From assembly GCA_033398695.1 (NCBI GenBank), contig JAWKAU010000036.1:620001-684000 (forward strand): a DNA stretch of 64,000 nucleotides, given 5' to 3'. Source of the stretch: Orobanche coerulescens (taxonomy: Eukaryota; Streptophyta; Magnoliopsida; Lamiales; Orobanchaceae). The first letter of the stretch is position 1; each line of letters begins with the position of its first letter. The notes beneath the pieces are model-generated. The model was not told the DNA's origin, did no database searches, and was given only the letters and a program-made list of their open reading frames with translations. Below, piece after piece: positions 11,229 to 24,475 of the stretch. The translations under genes were made by a program, and so were the position numbers.

Positions 11229-13739
11229 TGTAAAACCCTAAAATCTGGTTTCACATTTTTTATAACTAATTTGATTTTTACCTAAGTTTATATTATGATT
11301 AATAAATAATTAAAACTATATGTTATGAAATAAGATACAAATTATTAATATTTATCCTAAACTATACTTAACTAAAATACTTTACGTTTTCCTTAGCCTA
11401 TCCTATTGATACAAACGACACATTTTTTTTATTATTGTAAACCATACACACGTTTTTGTCTAGAACCGAAATCTATGCATGTCTATTCTATATATATGTT
11501 TTGACTTACACACTTCAACAAGATAAGACCAAATATTCATGTGTATATCCTTTCTTTTTTAGAAGATATGATTTTATCCCTTGCCTAAATAAACATACAC
11601 GGCTTCCCTTTTCCTTCACACGTTTTTTTTATAATTTGTACGCTTCATTCCCTCCTTATCACACAATATTCGGCCTCCTCTTCTCCCTATAAACTCTGAA
11701 ACATAACCAACCCTAAATCTATTATTTTCTCTCCACAAAATCAAGGAAGTTGCAAGTTAGGGCCACATCTTTGGTGTTCAAGCTTTCGTAGCAGCTTTTG
11801 GGTGTTTGTGTTAGCGCCATCTTCTTTCTTGTCGATTCTCTTCATGCAGATATAAGTAAATCATTAACCTTCTTTGTCATGCATTAAAGTGTGCATTTTG
11901 GTGTCAATCTATCAGTGTTTATACAATAATATGTATGATTAAACATGTTGGAAGTGGTAGACATGCGTTTGTTTTCTGGACAGATTCATAACCCTATCTT
12001 GTACGGACCATAGCTCGAGTTTTACAACAGATTTTTGAATGATTCTTGAGTCTGAAGATAAGTCCAGAGAGTTTACTAACTGGTCCAATTTGTTATAAGT
12101 CGATTGGGGTTGATTTGGTCGTCCAAACAATTTATTATAAAACGGTTGTTGAATCTGGAAATCTTGAGTCTGATTTCAGTCGGATTCTATGATTTTTAAT
12201 TCACAAACTATAAGGATTGAGAACCCCAAATTTTACCCGGAATATATTCAACATGTTTATTAGTTACTGTAATTTTTGTAGATTTTTCTGAAAGGTTTAA
12301 CTATGTTGATAAATACAAAACTTTCAGGGTATACTTGCAGTACAGTTTCTGGACAGGTTTGGGAAAACGATTTTTGAAATAGTATTTGTACTTAGAAATA
12401 AAATCTGGAAAAATTTTTGAGAGGTGCTTAACTCATATGGTAATCACAGGTAAAATTGTAAAACCTCAGGACCTTATTTGTTATACTTTAAAAATCGTAA
12501 GAAAATGGAACCAGATTCCCATGTGAAACTCTTAACCTATTGATAAGTAACTTTGGAGTAATGAATCCGTTATGATTTTAATAAACATATAAATAATATA
12601 TGATTATAATTCATGTAGATTCAGTGGAGAAGGAGTGATCCACCTTTCTTTGTGTTCATTTTCCTATTGCTTTCATTTCCTAAGGTACAGATATTCCGCC
12701 CTTTTTCAGTAAGAGTTTCTCATGACTTATTTTCCTAATGATTGTTATTTGATGCCATTGATCCATATTTGCTTTGTTATTCGTTTGATTATTCCTTGAT
12801 GCTATATTCATCTCCATAGTCATCATCTCGGTGGACAATTAGAAATTGTTCCTCACCGTTATTATATACATCATTTGCCTATTTATGTTGCCCATATTTG
12901 TTTAACCAGTCATGGGGGTTCCATGACCTTGCCATTGATGCACCAATGGTATTGACACTATCTGTGGAGGTGTGACTTTGTCCACGGCATTCCCATTTGT
13001 TTATATTGCTATATATAGTGCACTTGGCCTGTGTATATTGTATGTATGCTTAGTCTAGAACTTGGCATATGTATATCTGTTTTGCAGGGAGCGTATGGAT
13101 GCATCCTAGGTACTTAGTTATGTTTAGAATTTGGTGAATGGACTTGTGTGTGTACAATACACCCCATTTCACATTAGTACATGTGGAGAGCTAGAATCCT
13201 TTGTACGATTTGCTATTTGTTTGTTGCTTGGGCATTTTCCTTTGTTTATGCGTGACATCCGTTCCATATTTTTCTTTGTTTGAGTTTTGACTCCTTCATC
13301 GTTTGTTCCATATTTCCTTCAACATCTTGTTCAGCAGGTTCTCTTGGATTCATTCACTATTCTTTCGTTTATGCTTATTACCTTTCATTATTTATATCTG
13401 TTCACTGAGCGTTAGCTCAGCCGTATTTTCTTTTCTCTGCGGCAGGTAATAAGCGGGATGCTGGGCATTAGCGTTGAGAGTAGGAGCTAGAAGACCTACC
13501 CATGTTTAGATTCCCATTTATGGAGTATTTTAAGACTTAGTATTTTGGAGTTTTATTTCATTTCAGACTTTTGTTTTGGATTATTTCCTTCTTTGAGACC
13601 TTGTCGAGATAATACTTCGGAAGTCGTTGTTTTATTCGACTTAGTATTTATTTTATAATAAAGTCTTCCGCTTGCGTTAGTATGTTCTGATTGGCACCAT
13701 AATGTTACATTTTGGCCCTTTTCGGGTTCGGGTGTTACA
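11229..13739 (+). mobile_element. Element D: solo LTR of a gypsy-type retrotransposon
   Basis: Inserted in C's LTR between copies of GTCAA (11224-11228 and 13740-13744); the intact site is near 20600 in the other C LTR. Termini are TGTAAAACCC / GGGTGTTACA, so the piece is one whole 2.5-kb LTR with no internal region, as left by recombination between two LTRs. CCTATAAACTC near 11687 could be its TATA box, which would give a + orientation. No coding region; ORFs at 11456 and 11939 match nothing I recognise. Confidence 0.88.
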
Positions 13740-15039
13740 GTCAATGTTCTTTTCCCGTGCCATAGCCTTGCCATGACCTGAAAACAACATCCCCATCGGG
13801 GTCAGTTACACAGAACAACAATCCTCAAGAGTTGAATAAACACAATCATGATATATCTTAATTATGAAATGATGCTGAAGAGTGGCATCATAGTATGCCC
13901 GTAATGGTATGTGCAAGTGCACAATACGAGTGTCCGGACACACCCGTCCTTATACCTAATTAGTCTCAGGAAGGTACGTCCGTGTGCACAGTCCAATGTG
14001 TCGGTGAACCCAACACATGACCATCACGTGCCTGACTAAAAATTCCACACATCCCCACCCGGCCGTGCAATATGAACCTAGAAGGTCATATGAACAAGAA
14101 TGACCATGAGGAATATTAATGAATAACAATTCGACAAAGTCAAGGATGACTCACCGAGATGAATTAATAGTGAAATGAATGATAGCTCAATGAAATGATT
14201 ATAACCGTCGTTCCTCGTGAATGAAGTGATTAATTGACAATGACAAGTCTCGATATGGTTAATACCATATGAATGAGTTATGATTATGAATGAACAACAA
14301 CGAAAGGAATGAATATCCTTTTAACCAAGAAAGAATCAACTTACCTTAACACCGGTGATGATACGTCCTCTCTCGAACAACATCCTAAGGGAAACTATCG
14401 GTCGCTTGAACAACCTTGAATAACACAAACTCGCTTAATATACGAATCAATAGCGATCATAACCAATTCAAGATGTCGATACAATAAATCCAAACTCATT
14501 GAGGCATTTCGACAAACACCTTGAAAACAATCTCCCATCCTAAAAAACTAATCCCATTTGTATCGAAAACCAACTTCTATTGAATGATCCAATCCACCAA
14601 AACACCATCAATAGAATCGATAATCCAATAGGAATACTCAAATCGAGCTTACGATAACATTAAATTGCAAAACCCAATTCCAAGTCAACCTTCAAAGTGT
14701 TCTTGAGAAAAACTTCCAACAATCCGATGATAACTCACAAAAACTCATAATCATATGTATATCCATCACAAATCATGATTATACCATCCAAAACATCATG
14801 CTCCAACTCAAAATCGAATTCAAGGGTTGAAGAAGTTACCTTAGATTAGGATGAAGAATCCACAAATATGTTGATAATTCACACCACAACTTGAAGAAGA
14901 TGAAAATCTCTGAGTTTTGATGATATTAAAACACCCCAAAAATCGCCCACCAATCGCCCAAGGAGGAGAGGAAGAAGGAAAATGGTGAAATGTGTTTGTT
15001 CTCCACAACAAATGCAGATATAAGAAAAATCTGTACTGT

Positions 15040-15206
15040 GTGCCGCGGCACGGGCTGAGTGTGCCACGGCACAGGGACAAAATCGCCTGTGTGCTTGGCA
15101 AGATGCCGCGCCCGACCGGGCAGGAGTCGCGCCCCGCATGCACGGGTCAGCCACAATTAGCAAAATGTGTGTGCCGCGGCGCACACTCCCTTGTGCCGCG
15201 GCGCAC
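15040..15206 (-). promoter_or_regulatory. Palindrome array GTGCCGCGGCAC in C 3' LTR
   Basis: Perfect palindrome GTGCCGCGGCAC at 15040-15051, a variant at 15061-15072, and extended forms GTGCCGCGGCGCAC at 15171-15184 and 15193-15206. The same four sites recur in the 5' LTR. They lie upstream (minus strand) of a weak TATA-like TTCTTATATCTG at about 15017-15028. Confidence 0.7.
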
Positions 15207-15624
15207 ACCACTCGGGTCCAAAAATGACGAAAAACGATCCGAAAAGAGAATAAAAGCAATAGGATTCAATATTTGGGAATGATAACACGAAATGGAAGTG
15301 CGGAAACCCCAAAACGGTGGTTCCAAGCAATGATTACAAGGGTTCGCCCAACAATAGCATGATTTGAACAAGGAGGATATTTGAAATGACATGAACTCCA
15401 ATGTCAACATCGACTAATGAATCAATTACAAAAATCAAGATAATGTTCTTGTCTCGATTTCCAAGCAAGGTTGAAACAATGAACAATATCGATACACGAC
15501 TCAAAGTTACTCCAAACGGTGAACACGAATGAATGAATGTGGATGATGAATGATTATTAATAAGTGAAAATTACTGAGTGACAATTACTTAATGATAATG
15601 ACTGGATTGCAACCGGGTATTACA

Positions 15625-15645
15625 TACACCCCCCCTTAAAAGAGT
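15625..15645 (-). other. Polypurine tract of element C
   Basis: On the minus strand the sequence CTCTTTTAAGGGGGGG stands immediately before the LTR start. It is identical in type to the tract of F at 40097-40113. It follows the end of the chromodomain region. Confidence 0.8.
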
Positions 15646-15654
15646 TTCGTCCCC

Positions 15655-16934
15655 GAAACTAAGGGTCAAACAACTCGGGATAACTCTCTCGCATACTATC
15701 CTCGGTTTCCCAAGTAGCCTCTTCGACTCCGTGTCTAGACCACTGGATCTTAACCAAAGGAATCGTCTTGCTTCTCAGCTATTTGATTCGCCGTTCTAAG
15801 ATTCGTACGGGACGCTCCTCATATGTATGATCATCCGCTATCTCGATCTCATCAAACTGAAGTATGTGACTAGAGTCGGCAACATACTTCCGCAACTGGT
15901 AGACGTGAAACACATTATGAATTCAGCTCAACGCCGGAGGTAAGGCCAATCGATAAGCTAGGTCGCCTACCCGATCCAAAATCTCAAACGGTCCAATGAA
16001 TCTCGGACTCAACTTTCCCCTCTTCCCAAAACGGAAGATACCTCGACTCGGGGATACCTTGACCAAAACATGGTCACCCGCCTTGAACTCGAATGGCCGA
16101 CGATGGTTATTTGCATAAGATTTCTGTCGACTCTGAGCGGTCACAAACGACTCCTGATCAAAGCTACCTTCTCATGGGAGGCTATAAGCATATCGGGCTC
16201 AGTGTCAATTGATTCTGATAAGTCATCCCAACATAAAGAGATCAATAATGATGACAGTACAAGGCCTCATAAGGTGCCATCTTAATCGAAGCATGCCAAC
16301 TATTGTTGTACGTGAACTCAATCAATGGTAGTTGGGCTTCCCAATCATCTTTCCAATCGAGAACAAATGCACTCAACATGTCCTCCAAAGTCTGAATAGT
16401 CCTCTCTGATTGTCCGTCGGACTGAGGATGAAAAGTTGTGCTGAGATTAAGCTGAGTTCCCATGGCACGATGAACTGATTTCCAAAAGTGTGACACGAAT
16501 CGCCCGTCACGATCAGAAACGATACTCTTAGGAGTACCGTGCAATCTCACTATCTATTTGATAAACATCTGGGCAAGTCTCTCGGGACCCCACGTATCCT
16601 TAATCTCAAGGAAATGAGCTGAATTAGTTAGACGATCCATGATTACCCAAATTGTATTCATGCCGCGGCGACTCGTCGGCAAACTCGTAATGAAGTCCAT
16701 TGAAATATCCTCCCACTTCCACTCTAGAATAGGGAGCGATTTCAGCATACCCACCGGTCGCTGATGTTCTATCTTAACTTGCTGACAGGTTAAACATCTC
16801 GAAACAAATTCCGCGACTTCTCGCTTCATATTACTCCACCAGTAATTTTGTTTCAAGTCTTTATACATCTTGATAGACCCCGGATGAATGGAATAAGGGG
16901 TAGCATGAGCTTCCCTCAAAATCGAGTTTTTCAA
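15655..16934 (-). pseudogene. gypsy integrase with chromodomain (element C), broken
   Basis: Integrase in at least three open pieces. N-terminal HHCC domain: HATPYSIHPGS and RCLTCQQVK (16934-16554). Core: MDFITSLP with the first catalytic Asp, then SDRDGRFVSHFW (second Asp) and HPQSDGQSERT (Glu) in 16550-16242. C-terminal part: GKLSPRFIGPFEILDRVG (16144-15923), followed by a chromodomain-like tail readable to 15660 with IPLVKIQWSRHGVEEATWE. Chromodomains steer insertion toward marked heterochromatin. Stops at 16551 and near 15920 and 15780 separate the parts. Confidence 0.88.
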
Positions 16935-17149
16935 CTCGTCGTTCGCCGATACGCATAACCGATTCTTAAATCACAAATGTCCATCCCCGTGGACCACAAA
17001 TCCAAGGGTTTTCCCCTGAGTCACATCATCTCGAATGCGTAACAAAAATGGGTCTGAACCCTGATTCTCCCTGATCGCCTCCTCAAGTGGCGATGAAATC
17101 TCTAACGTACAAAGTTGCCCTTGTACTCACTGTAACCAGACCTTGATCT

Positions 17150-17610
17150 CGGGTCTCATAAATTCCTGCTGAAGTTCCTTCTGAACTGTTAATCGAGCAA
17201 GCATCTGCTCCTGAACGGACTTACAACTCAAGGCGTCGGCGACAACATTTTCCTTGCCTGGGTGGTAAAGTATCTCAATATCATAATATTTGATTAGTTC
17301 CAACCACCACCTCTGTCACATATTTAACTCCTTCTGAGTAAATATATACTTCAAACTCTTATGATCGGTGAATATCTGACAGGTAATGCCATAAAGATAA
17401 TGACGCCAAATCTTCAATGCGAACACCACGGATGCTAGCTCCAGGTCGTGGGTCGGATAATTAATCTCGTAAGGTCTAAATTGCCGTGAAGCATAAGCAA
17501 TAACTTTCCCGTTCTGCATTAGTACACATCCGAGACCCTGTCCGGACGCATCACTATAAACCACAAATCCTTCCATCCCTTGCGGCAAGGAAAGGTCAGG
17601 TGCTGAAATA
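17150..17610 (-). pseudogene. gypsy RNase H (element C), broken
   Basis: RNase H domain, main open piece 17588-17316. Catalytic residues are visible: [10 protein letters not shown] (Asp), [13 protein letters not shown] (Glu) and [10 protein letters not shown] (Asp). It continues past a break toward integrase with the typical linker (about 17310-17150: RWLELIKYYDIEILYHPGK type). Follows RT directly, as in Ty3/gypsy. Confidence 0.85.
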
Positions 17611-17639
17611 AAATGACTCTTGAGTTCCTAAAAACTCTG

Positions 17640-18660
17640 TTGACACGCGTCGGACCACGTGTATTTCTTATCCTTCCGTAAAAGGTTCGTCATGGGTTGA
17701 GCAATTTTAGAAAATCCTTCCACAAATCGTCGATAATAACCAGCTAATCCGTGGAAACTTTAGATTTCCTTAACATTCTTCGGAGGTTGCCAATCTCGAA
17801 TCGCCTCCGTCTTCTGAGGGTCGACACGAACTCCATCTAATGAAATTACATGTCCGAGAAATGTCACTTCGGACATCCAGAACTCACATTTGGAAAACTT
17901 TCTATAAAGTTGCTATCGTCTCAACACGTCGAGCACCTGATGAAGGTGAAACTCGTGCTCCTCCCGGTCACGAGAATAAATTAAAATGTCATCAATGAAG
18001 ACAACCACGAACTGATCCAAATAGTCGATGAAAACCCGATTCATTAACTCCATGAATACCGCAGGTGCATTAGTTAACCCAAATGGCATTACCACAAACT
18101 TATAATGACCATAGCATGTTCGGAACGCCATCCTTGCGATATCCGACTCTCGAATTCGTAACTGATGATATCCAGATCTTAAGTCGATATTGGAAAATAC
18201 TGAAGTTAATCCAAGAGATCATCGATACGGGGTAGAGGATATTTATTCTTGATCGTCACCCGGTTCAATTCCCGGTCATCAATACACAAGCGAAACGAAC
18301 CATCCTTCTTCTTGACAAATAACACTGGTGCTCCCCATGGGGACGCACTCGGTCGGATATAACCTTTCTCGGTTAAATCCTCCAATTGTTTCTTCAGTTC
18401 CTGCATTTCAGTCGGGGCCATCCGATACGGTGCCTTCAATATTGGGGACGTACTAGGATCCAACTTAATTATGAATTCCACATCTCTCTGTGGATGTAAA
18501 CCAGGTAACTCGTCTGGAAATACATCGGCATATTCTCTCACTACCGGAATATCTGACAATGACACTGATGATTTCTCGGTCTTGGTCATATAGCACCAAT
18601 AACCGACACACCCCTGATTGAGTAATTTCACTGCTCTCATCAAGTTGATGACTCTCTCGG
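17640..18660 (-). pseudogene. gypsy reverse transcriptase (element C), broken
   Basis: RT in pieces 18643-18206 and 18131-17913. Seen are [16 protein letters not shown], the [18 protein letters not shown] finger block, [22 protein letters not shown], then [20 protein letters not shown] and the catalytic [11 protein letters not shown] box, intact. A frame break near 18150-18206 removes the open frame around the first catalytic Asp. Downstream thumb and connection sequence is readable but interrupted. Confidence 0.88.
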
Positions 18661-18699
18661 AACAGCTGGGATTACCTCCCTAAAATACACATTCGACCC

Positions 18700-19762
18700 C
18701 ATCGTCTGAAATGATAGTGACCATATGCTTACGGACACTAATGACGGTATCGTGACGATCCATCCAATCAATACCCAAGATGACGTCGTCTCATGGTAAA
18801 TCTACCACGATTAGGTCTGCTAACCAACCACGGCCATGAAGCTGAATCGGAGAATCGTTAATCTCACGATTACCGATAATTCTTCTACCATCAGGTAGAC
18901 CAATGACATAAGGCTCACAACTAGTAGCACTACACAAACGTAGTCTACTCAAACATGACTCGGAAATGAATGAATGTGACGCACCAGTATCAAAAAGAGT
19001 ACACATGGGTTGAATTAAAATTTCGAGTATACCTGAAATCATTCGGGCCTTCGGATCGTCGGCTCTCTTCATCTCATAAATCCGAGGCTTGTCGGCCCTC
19101 GAAACAGATGCTCCCTTCTGATAAGTATGGGCTCCACCTTTAATTGCTCCCATCATCTTAAACGATGATGTCTGAGTAGCCCGATTCTGAATAACTGGTC
19201 GCTTCAGGACCTGAGATGCCGTCGGAGTATGCTTGGAGTCTCTTCGGCAGAAACGGACCTTATGCCCGGCAATTCCACAGTTGTAATAGGTGATAGTCGG
19301 CCTCGAACACCTAGTGCTGAAATAACCCGGCGCTCCATAGTTGAAATAGGTGATGGCCGAACTCGCCGCTTGGAACTGAGATTCCGCAGGTTTAGGCGCC
19401 GTAGGAGGTCTCTTAGAAAAAGTAGGGCCCCTACGAGGCTTCTTGAAGGTTGCCTGACTGCCTTCGGACTCACTACGCTTCTTGGATTTCTTGCTAACAG
19501 ATGAAGGTTATTGATTAGCAATTTCCTTAGCAGTAAGCTCGTCAGTAAGAGCTTTCTCTATTAATTGGGTCAGAGCAACGCATTGATGATTAAGCAATTG
19601 CATCTGGGCCATCATGCCTTTCATAAAAACGAGTGGATCGACCCGGACACCTTTTGATTGAGCTGTATCTCGGTTACGACTTCCTGACAGTGAGTGACTA
19701 TTTTCCGGGTTTCGGCCCGCACCTCGGCCTCTCCCCCTGCGTCCTCTGACAGTTCTTTCCAT
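18700..19762 (-). pseudogene. gypsy gag-protease (element C), broken
   Basis: Gag C-terminus begins at MERTVRGRRGRGRGAGR (19762-19508), followed by a frame change. The two zinc knuckles at about 19370-19250 are damaged: YFNYGAPGYFSTRC and YYNCGIAGHKVRFC, where C-to-Y and H-to-Y changes replace metal ligands. F keeps them intact. The protease piece 19156-18791 contains the active site LFDTGASHSFIS. Replacement of Cys by Tyr is what G-to-A change on the coding strand would give, consistent with decay of methylated cytosine. Confidence 0.85.
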
Positions 19763-20242
19763 ACTGAAGTAGGAAGGCCATATGATAAGTATAGAGCTTG
19801 AATGAGTACCGCGTTATGATCACGTTATGAAATGATAATAATGAGCATACGCGCTCTAATACAATGATTATATGAATGATCAACTGAGGTGATATGATTA
19901 TCTGATGAAATTCTTGAAATGATTAGCTTGAACAAGTTAACAAGATTAGTGATACGATCCTCAAGATCAACAACTGAACAGTGAAATGAACTGAGTGGTT
20001 AATGAGTTAATATGATCGACATGATCAAAATGAAAATGATGAATGAGGATTGTTGATTGTTGAATGATGAATGAGTGATTATTATGGCCAGAAATTATAC
20101 CATGGCGTCAGAAATCTTACTGTTCTTTCGGTCTGAGGGGCTTGACGCTTGCACAGGTCACACGTGACGCGAAAGTCCAATGATACTAGTCTGGTGAACG
20201 ATGATTTCAAATGAGACACGACTCGGAAGGTAGTATTCAAAA
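19763..20242 (-). other. Leader of element C between primer site and gag
   Basis: AT-rich, with many ATGA/TGAT-type short runs and no convincing gene. It corresponds to the leader of F (35660-36194), which has the same texture and position. Confidence 0.6.
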
Positions 20243-20258
20243 CCACGCTCCGATACCA
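20243..20258 (-). other. Primer-binding site of element C
   Basis: On the minus strand TGGTATCGGAGCGTGG, complementary to the 3' end of initiator tRNA-Met except for one base. It is four bases inside the 5' LTR boundary at 20263. Confidence 0.85.
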
Positions 20259-20262
20259 ACTC

Positions 20263-22469
20263 TGTAACACCCCAAACTAGGCGGATATTACAGTGCCGTG
20301 GACCCCCGACTGGGACCCACTAGGCAAATGAAAATTAATGAATTAAGTAATATAATTGTAGTACTGAACCACATTATATCATTAATTACTCTGATGAGGA
20401 GTTTCAAGTACAACACACCCAGGAAAATACAGAATACAAGTATATTTTATATGAAGATAAAATATACAACATTGAATGAAAATGAACATCCAAACGGAAA
20501 TCTGCAGCGGAAATAAAATGAAGAAGACATGAATGACTGAAAGGACTGGGGCCCCCTACTAGTATCACTGGGACTCCTCACCATCAACGTTTTCTTCCCG
20601 TGCCTTAGCCTTGCCATGACCTGAAAACAACATCCCCCAACGGGGTCAATTACACAGAACAACAATCCTCAAGAGTTGAATAAACATAATCATGATATAT
20701 CTTAATTATGAAATGATGCTGAAGAGAGGCATCATAGTACGCCCGTAATGGTATGTGCAAGTGCACAAGACGAGTGTCTGGACACACCCGTCCTTGTACC
20801 TAATTAGTCTAACGGAGGTACGTTACCGTGTGCACAGTCTAATGTGTCGGTGAACCCAACACATGACCATCACGTGCCCGACTAAAAATTCCACACATCC
20901 CCACCCGGCCGCACAATATGAACCTAGAAGGTCATATGAACAAGAATGACCATGAAGAATATTAATGAATAACAATTCGACAAAGTCAAGGATGACTCAC
21001 CAAGATGAATTAATAGTGAAATGAATGATAGCTCAATGAAATGATTGGAACCGTCGTTCCTCGTGAATGAAGTGATTAATTGACAATGACAAGTCTCGAT
21101 ATGGTTAATACCATATGAATGGGTTATGATTATGAATGAACAACAACGAAAGGAATGAATATTCTTTTAACCGAGTAAGAATCAACTTACCTTAACACCG
21201 GTGATGATATGTCCTCTCTCGAACAACGTCCTAAGGGAAACTACCGGTCGCTCGAACAACCTTGAATAATACAATTATCAACAACTCGCTTAATATATGA
21301 ATCAATAGCGATCATAACTAATTCAAGATGTCGATACAATAAATCCAAACTCATTGAGGCAATTCGACAAAAACCTTGAAAACAATCTCCCATCCTAAAC
21401 AACTAATCCCATTTGTATCGAAAACCAACTTCTATTGAATGATCCAATCTACCAAAACACCATCAATACATTCGATAATCCAATAGGAATACTCAAATCG
21501 AGCTTACGATAACATTAAATTTCAAAACCCAATTCCAAGTCAACCTTCAAAGTGTTCTTGAGAAAAACTTCCAACAATCCGATGATAACTCGTAAAAACT
21601 CATAATCATACGTATATCCATCACAAATCATGATTATACCATCCAAAACATCATGCTACAACTCAAAATCGAATTCAAGGGTTGAAGAAGTTACCTTAGA
21701 TTAGGATGAAGAATCCACAAATATGTTGATAATCCACACAACTTGAAAAAGATGAAAATCCCTGAGTTTTGATGATGTTGAAACACCACAAAAATCGCCC
21801 ACCAATCGCCCAAGGAGGAGAGGAAGAAGGAAAATGGTGAAATGTGTTTGTTCTCCACAACAAATGCAGATATAAGAAAAATCTGTACTGTGTGCCGCGG
21901 CACGGGCTGAGTGTGCCGCGGCACAGGGCTGTACCCGCCAGTGCTCGGCGGTGTGCCGGCCGGCAGGAGCCGCGGCCCCTGGTACAGACGGGTCAGCCAC
22001 AATTAGCAAAATGTGTGTGCCGCGGCGCACACTCCCTTGTGCCACGGCGCACACCACTCGGGTCCAAAAATGACGAAAAACGACCCGAAAAGAGAATAAA
22101 AGCAATAGGATTCAATATTTGGGAATGATAACATGAAATGGAAGTGCGGAAACCCCAAAACAGTGGTTCCAAGTAATGATTACAAGGGTTCTCCCAACAA
22201 TAGCACGATTTGAACAAGGAGGAGATTTGAAATGACATGAACTCCAATGTCAACATCGACTAATGAATCAATTACAACAATCAAGATAATATTCTTGTCT
22301 CGATTTCCAAGCAAGGTTGAAACAATGAACAATATCGATACACGACTCAAAGTTACTCCGAACGGTGAACACGAATGATAAATGTGGATGATGAATGATT
22401 ATTAATAAGTGAAAATTACTGAGTGACAATTATTGAATGATAATGACTGGATTACAACCGGGTATTACA
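20263..22469 (-). repeat. 5' LTR of element C
   Basis: 2,207-bp LTR, + strand termini TGTAACACCCC / GGTATTACA. It is collinear with the left LTR minus D. Differences include a changed segment at 21931-21990 versus 15073-15132 and several transitions, so the insertion is not very recent. Confidence 0.92.
21892..22052 (-). promoter_or_regulatory. Palindrome array GTGCCGCGGCAC in C 5' LTR
   Basis: Copies at 21892-21903, 21913-21924, 22017-22030 and 22039-22052. They are perfect or near-perfect palindromes, upstream of the presumed start region on the minus strand. One site that is GTGCCACGGCAC in the left LTR is perfect here, consistent with CpG decay of a perfect ancestor. Confidence 0.7.
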
Positions 22470-23756
22470 TCGGACTCCCGTGAGTCCAAACAGATAAACT
22501 CCGATTCTATTCCGATGTATTTATATCGATCAATTAATCTAATTAATTTAATCATATCAAATACATAATGACATAAATAATTTATCCAAGAAATAATTAT
22601 ATTCATGAATTAAATTAATCACCCTTTAATTTATTTAATTCATTAGGCTGTAAATTAATTTATCCAATAAATTAATTTAGAAATCCAATGTCCCAATTAA
22701 TTAGATATCCAATATCTAATATTCATAATGAGAGAATAAGCTTGATTCATTCCGTCGTCAATCCTATTGCGCGACTCTTTAGGTCCGTCTCAGTCAGCAA
22801 TGGGAGGAACCAAAGAGTAGTAGCACCACCTAGCCAGCCTGGCGGCCTACACTGTACCCCTACTGAGAACGAATGATTGGGATCATTCAAGAACCATTCT
22901 GTCGTGAATACCAGTATACGTATAAACCTTTTTTTCAAATGTCCCGATCAAGTTATATGGTCACGATCAGTCAAACCTTATCTGTTACTTGACGCTATTT
23001 ATGCGTTAATGCAAATCGAGATCATCGAGCTCTCGTGTATCCAATACAACTAGTTCCAATGCTTTGGCCAAAGACTTATGATCTCATCTGCCAATAACCG
23101 CATAGGATATTTAACCCACTCACTAACGGGTGAAAGAATTCTATCTTGGTATTCAGTAGGACCTGCTACTTGCCCGTCAAGATGCACGTCGAGGTTGACC
23201 CCCACCTCCCGGTTTACAGGGTCGAACTACTCTAATGAAAATCTTGACGTCACAAGCACATCCCTACTAAATCCTCAAGTCGAAGGTTCACGAATACCTA
23301 TCACAACCTTTCAATTTCGTCATTGACTGTCCCGGAGTGAAATCCGTGTGACGAATCGAGAGTGAGTCGGTTAGAGTATACGGATCCAATCAGCATACCT
23401 ATAATGTGTGCTCCCACTAACCATTAGCATTCGACAGGCACTCTCCATGACAAAGAACACGTCATACAAGTCTTCACATAAACTTAACGCCCAGTCAAGT
23501 TTCATCGACTTGCGAACGATTAAGTATTTGAGGTATAAACCTTTCCAGTGCCGACCCCCTTATCCAATAAGGAGTGGAACGTTTTTTCTCTCAAATACAT
23601 GGACTAGTTTCTATACGTATATTTACGAGTTAGAATGCCAGTAACTACCAGTAAATAAAGAAACATTCATTGCCTTATATTAATGATTTACATAATTACA
23701 AGTACAATGCCCTCACTCAACATCCTCTGAGTGGCATTCGAGGGCATACTCCCAAC

Positions 23757-24475
23757 AATCTCCCACTTGCACTCAATGCCATACATTATGGTATCTAATA
23801 CCCATGTTCTCCAGATGACGCTCAAAGCTAATCTGAGAAAGTGGCTTGGTCAGTGGATCAGTGACGTAGTCGGCTGACTCTACTCTATGCAGCACAATGT
23901 ATCTATTTTCGAACAAATTCTCTCACGAGATGATACTCTCTCTCAATATTTTTGGTACTGTTATGAAACCTCGGCTCCTAGGCCTGTACTACCGCTCTGG
24001 CAGTGCAGCACAAGGTTTCATGTGAAGTTTACCCAGTAACTTCTAAGTTCGTCCTTTGGAGGCCCCCGAGGCCGCTTTATACTTAGCCTAACAGATGGAA
24101 TTAGCAGTTGCGCTATACTTGGCACTATGCCAAGATACTGCTCCTCCATTAAGAGTAAATGTAGCCAAAAGTAGACATAGAATCGTCTTTCTGTCCTTGG
24201 AAGTCCAATACAGTGAATCCCATCACATTCAATTCTCCACCGCCATATATAAGAACCAGATCTCTAGTCCTTCTAAAGTACTTGAGACCGTTCTTTACGG
24301 CGGTCTAATGTTCCCAAACTGGGTTAGCCCGAAACCTACTTACCACGCTCCCAGCATGCAATGTCAGGTCTCGTACACAATAAAGTATATATTAGGCTAC
24401 CCATTTCCGAAGCATATGGTGTATTACTCATTTCCTTTCATTGTTCCTCACTATGAGGACACATCTTCAAGGTGA
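23757..24475 (-). pseudogene. copia RNase H and RT end (element B), broken
   Basis: The polypurine tract (minus AAGTGGGAGAT, 23757-23768) is followed in + coordinates by the decayed end of pol. Blocks matching A are readable on the minus strand: the pol end near 23830-23870, the FTDSD-type RNase H block near 24170-24220, and the segment before it to about 24430. Small indels break every frame. Confidence 0.75.

Larger units (their letters stand above)
10904..15624 (-). repeat. 3' LTR of element C, split by solo LTR D
   Basis: Starts TGTAACATCCC and ends GGTATTACA on the + strand. It is collinear with the 5' LTR at 20263-22469 except for D (11229-13739). No gene inside; open frames near 14841-15410 occur at matching positions in both LTR copies and follow the CG-rich palindrome region rather than a known protein. 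Confidence 0.9.
10904..22469 (-). mobile_element. Element C: Ty3/gypsy chromovirus (Tekay/Del-like)
   Basis: Inserted in the B 3' LTR with target duplication TCGGA (10899-10903 and 22470-22474). On the minus strand: 5' LTR 20263-22469, tRNA-Met primer site, gag, protease, RT, RNase H, integrase with a chromodomain-type tail, polypurine tract, 3' LTR 10904-15624. Gene order RT before integrase gives Ty3/gypsy; the chromodomain-like C-terminus places it with chromoviruses. F is a related family on the opposite strand. Frames are broken in several places. Confidence 0.92.
9357..23756 (-). repeat. 3' LTR of element B, split by M and C
   Basis: LTR pieces are 9357-9904, 10745-10903 and 22470-23756. 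Joined, they match the 5' LTR at 29033-30720 plus 48315-48587. The right LTR serves as the empty-site reference for M (site near 29560) and for C (site near 29703). A poly-G expansion at about 10846-10866 is absent from the other LTR, and a (TC)n run lies at about 9806-9826. Confidence 0.9.

Noticed and set aside
14841..15410. Pair of open frames conserved between the two LTRs of C (also 21691-22256)
   Set aside because: Conservation follows from LTR identity; frames cover the palindrome array on both strands and match no protein family.
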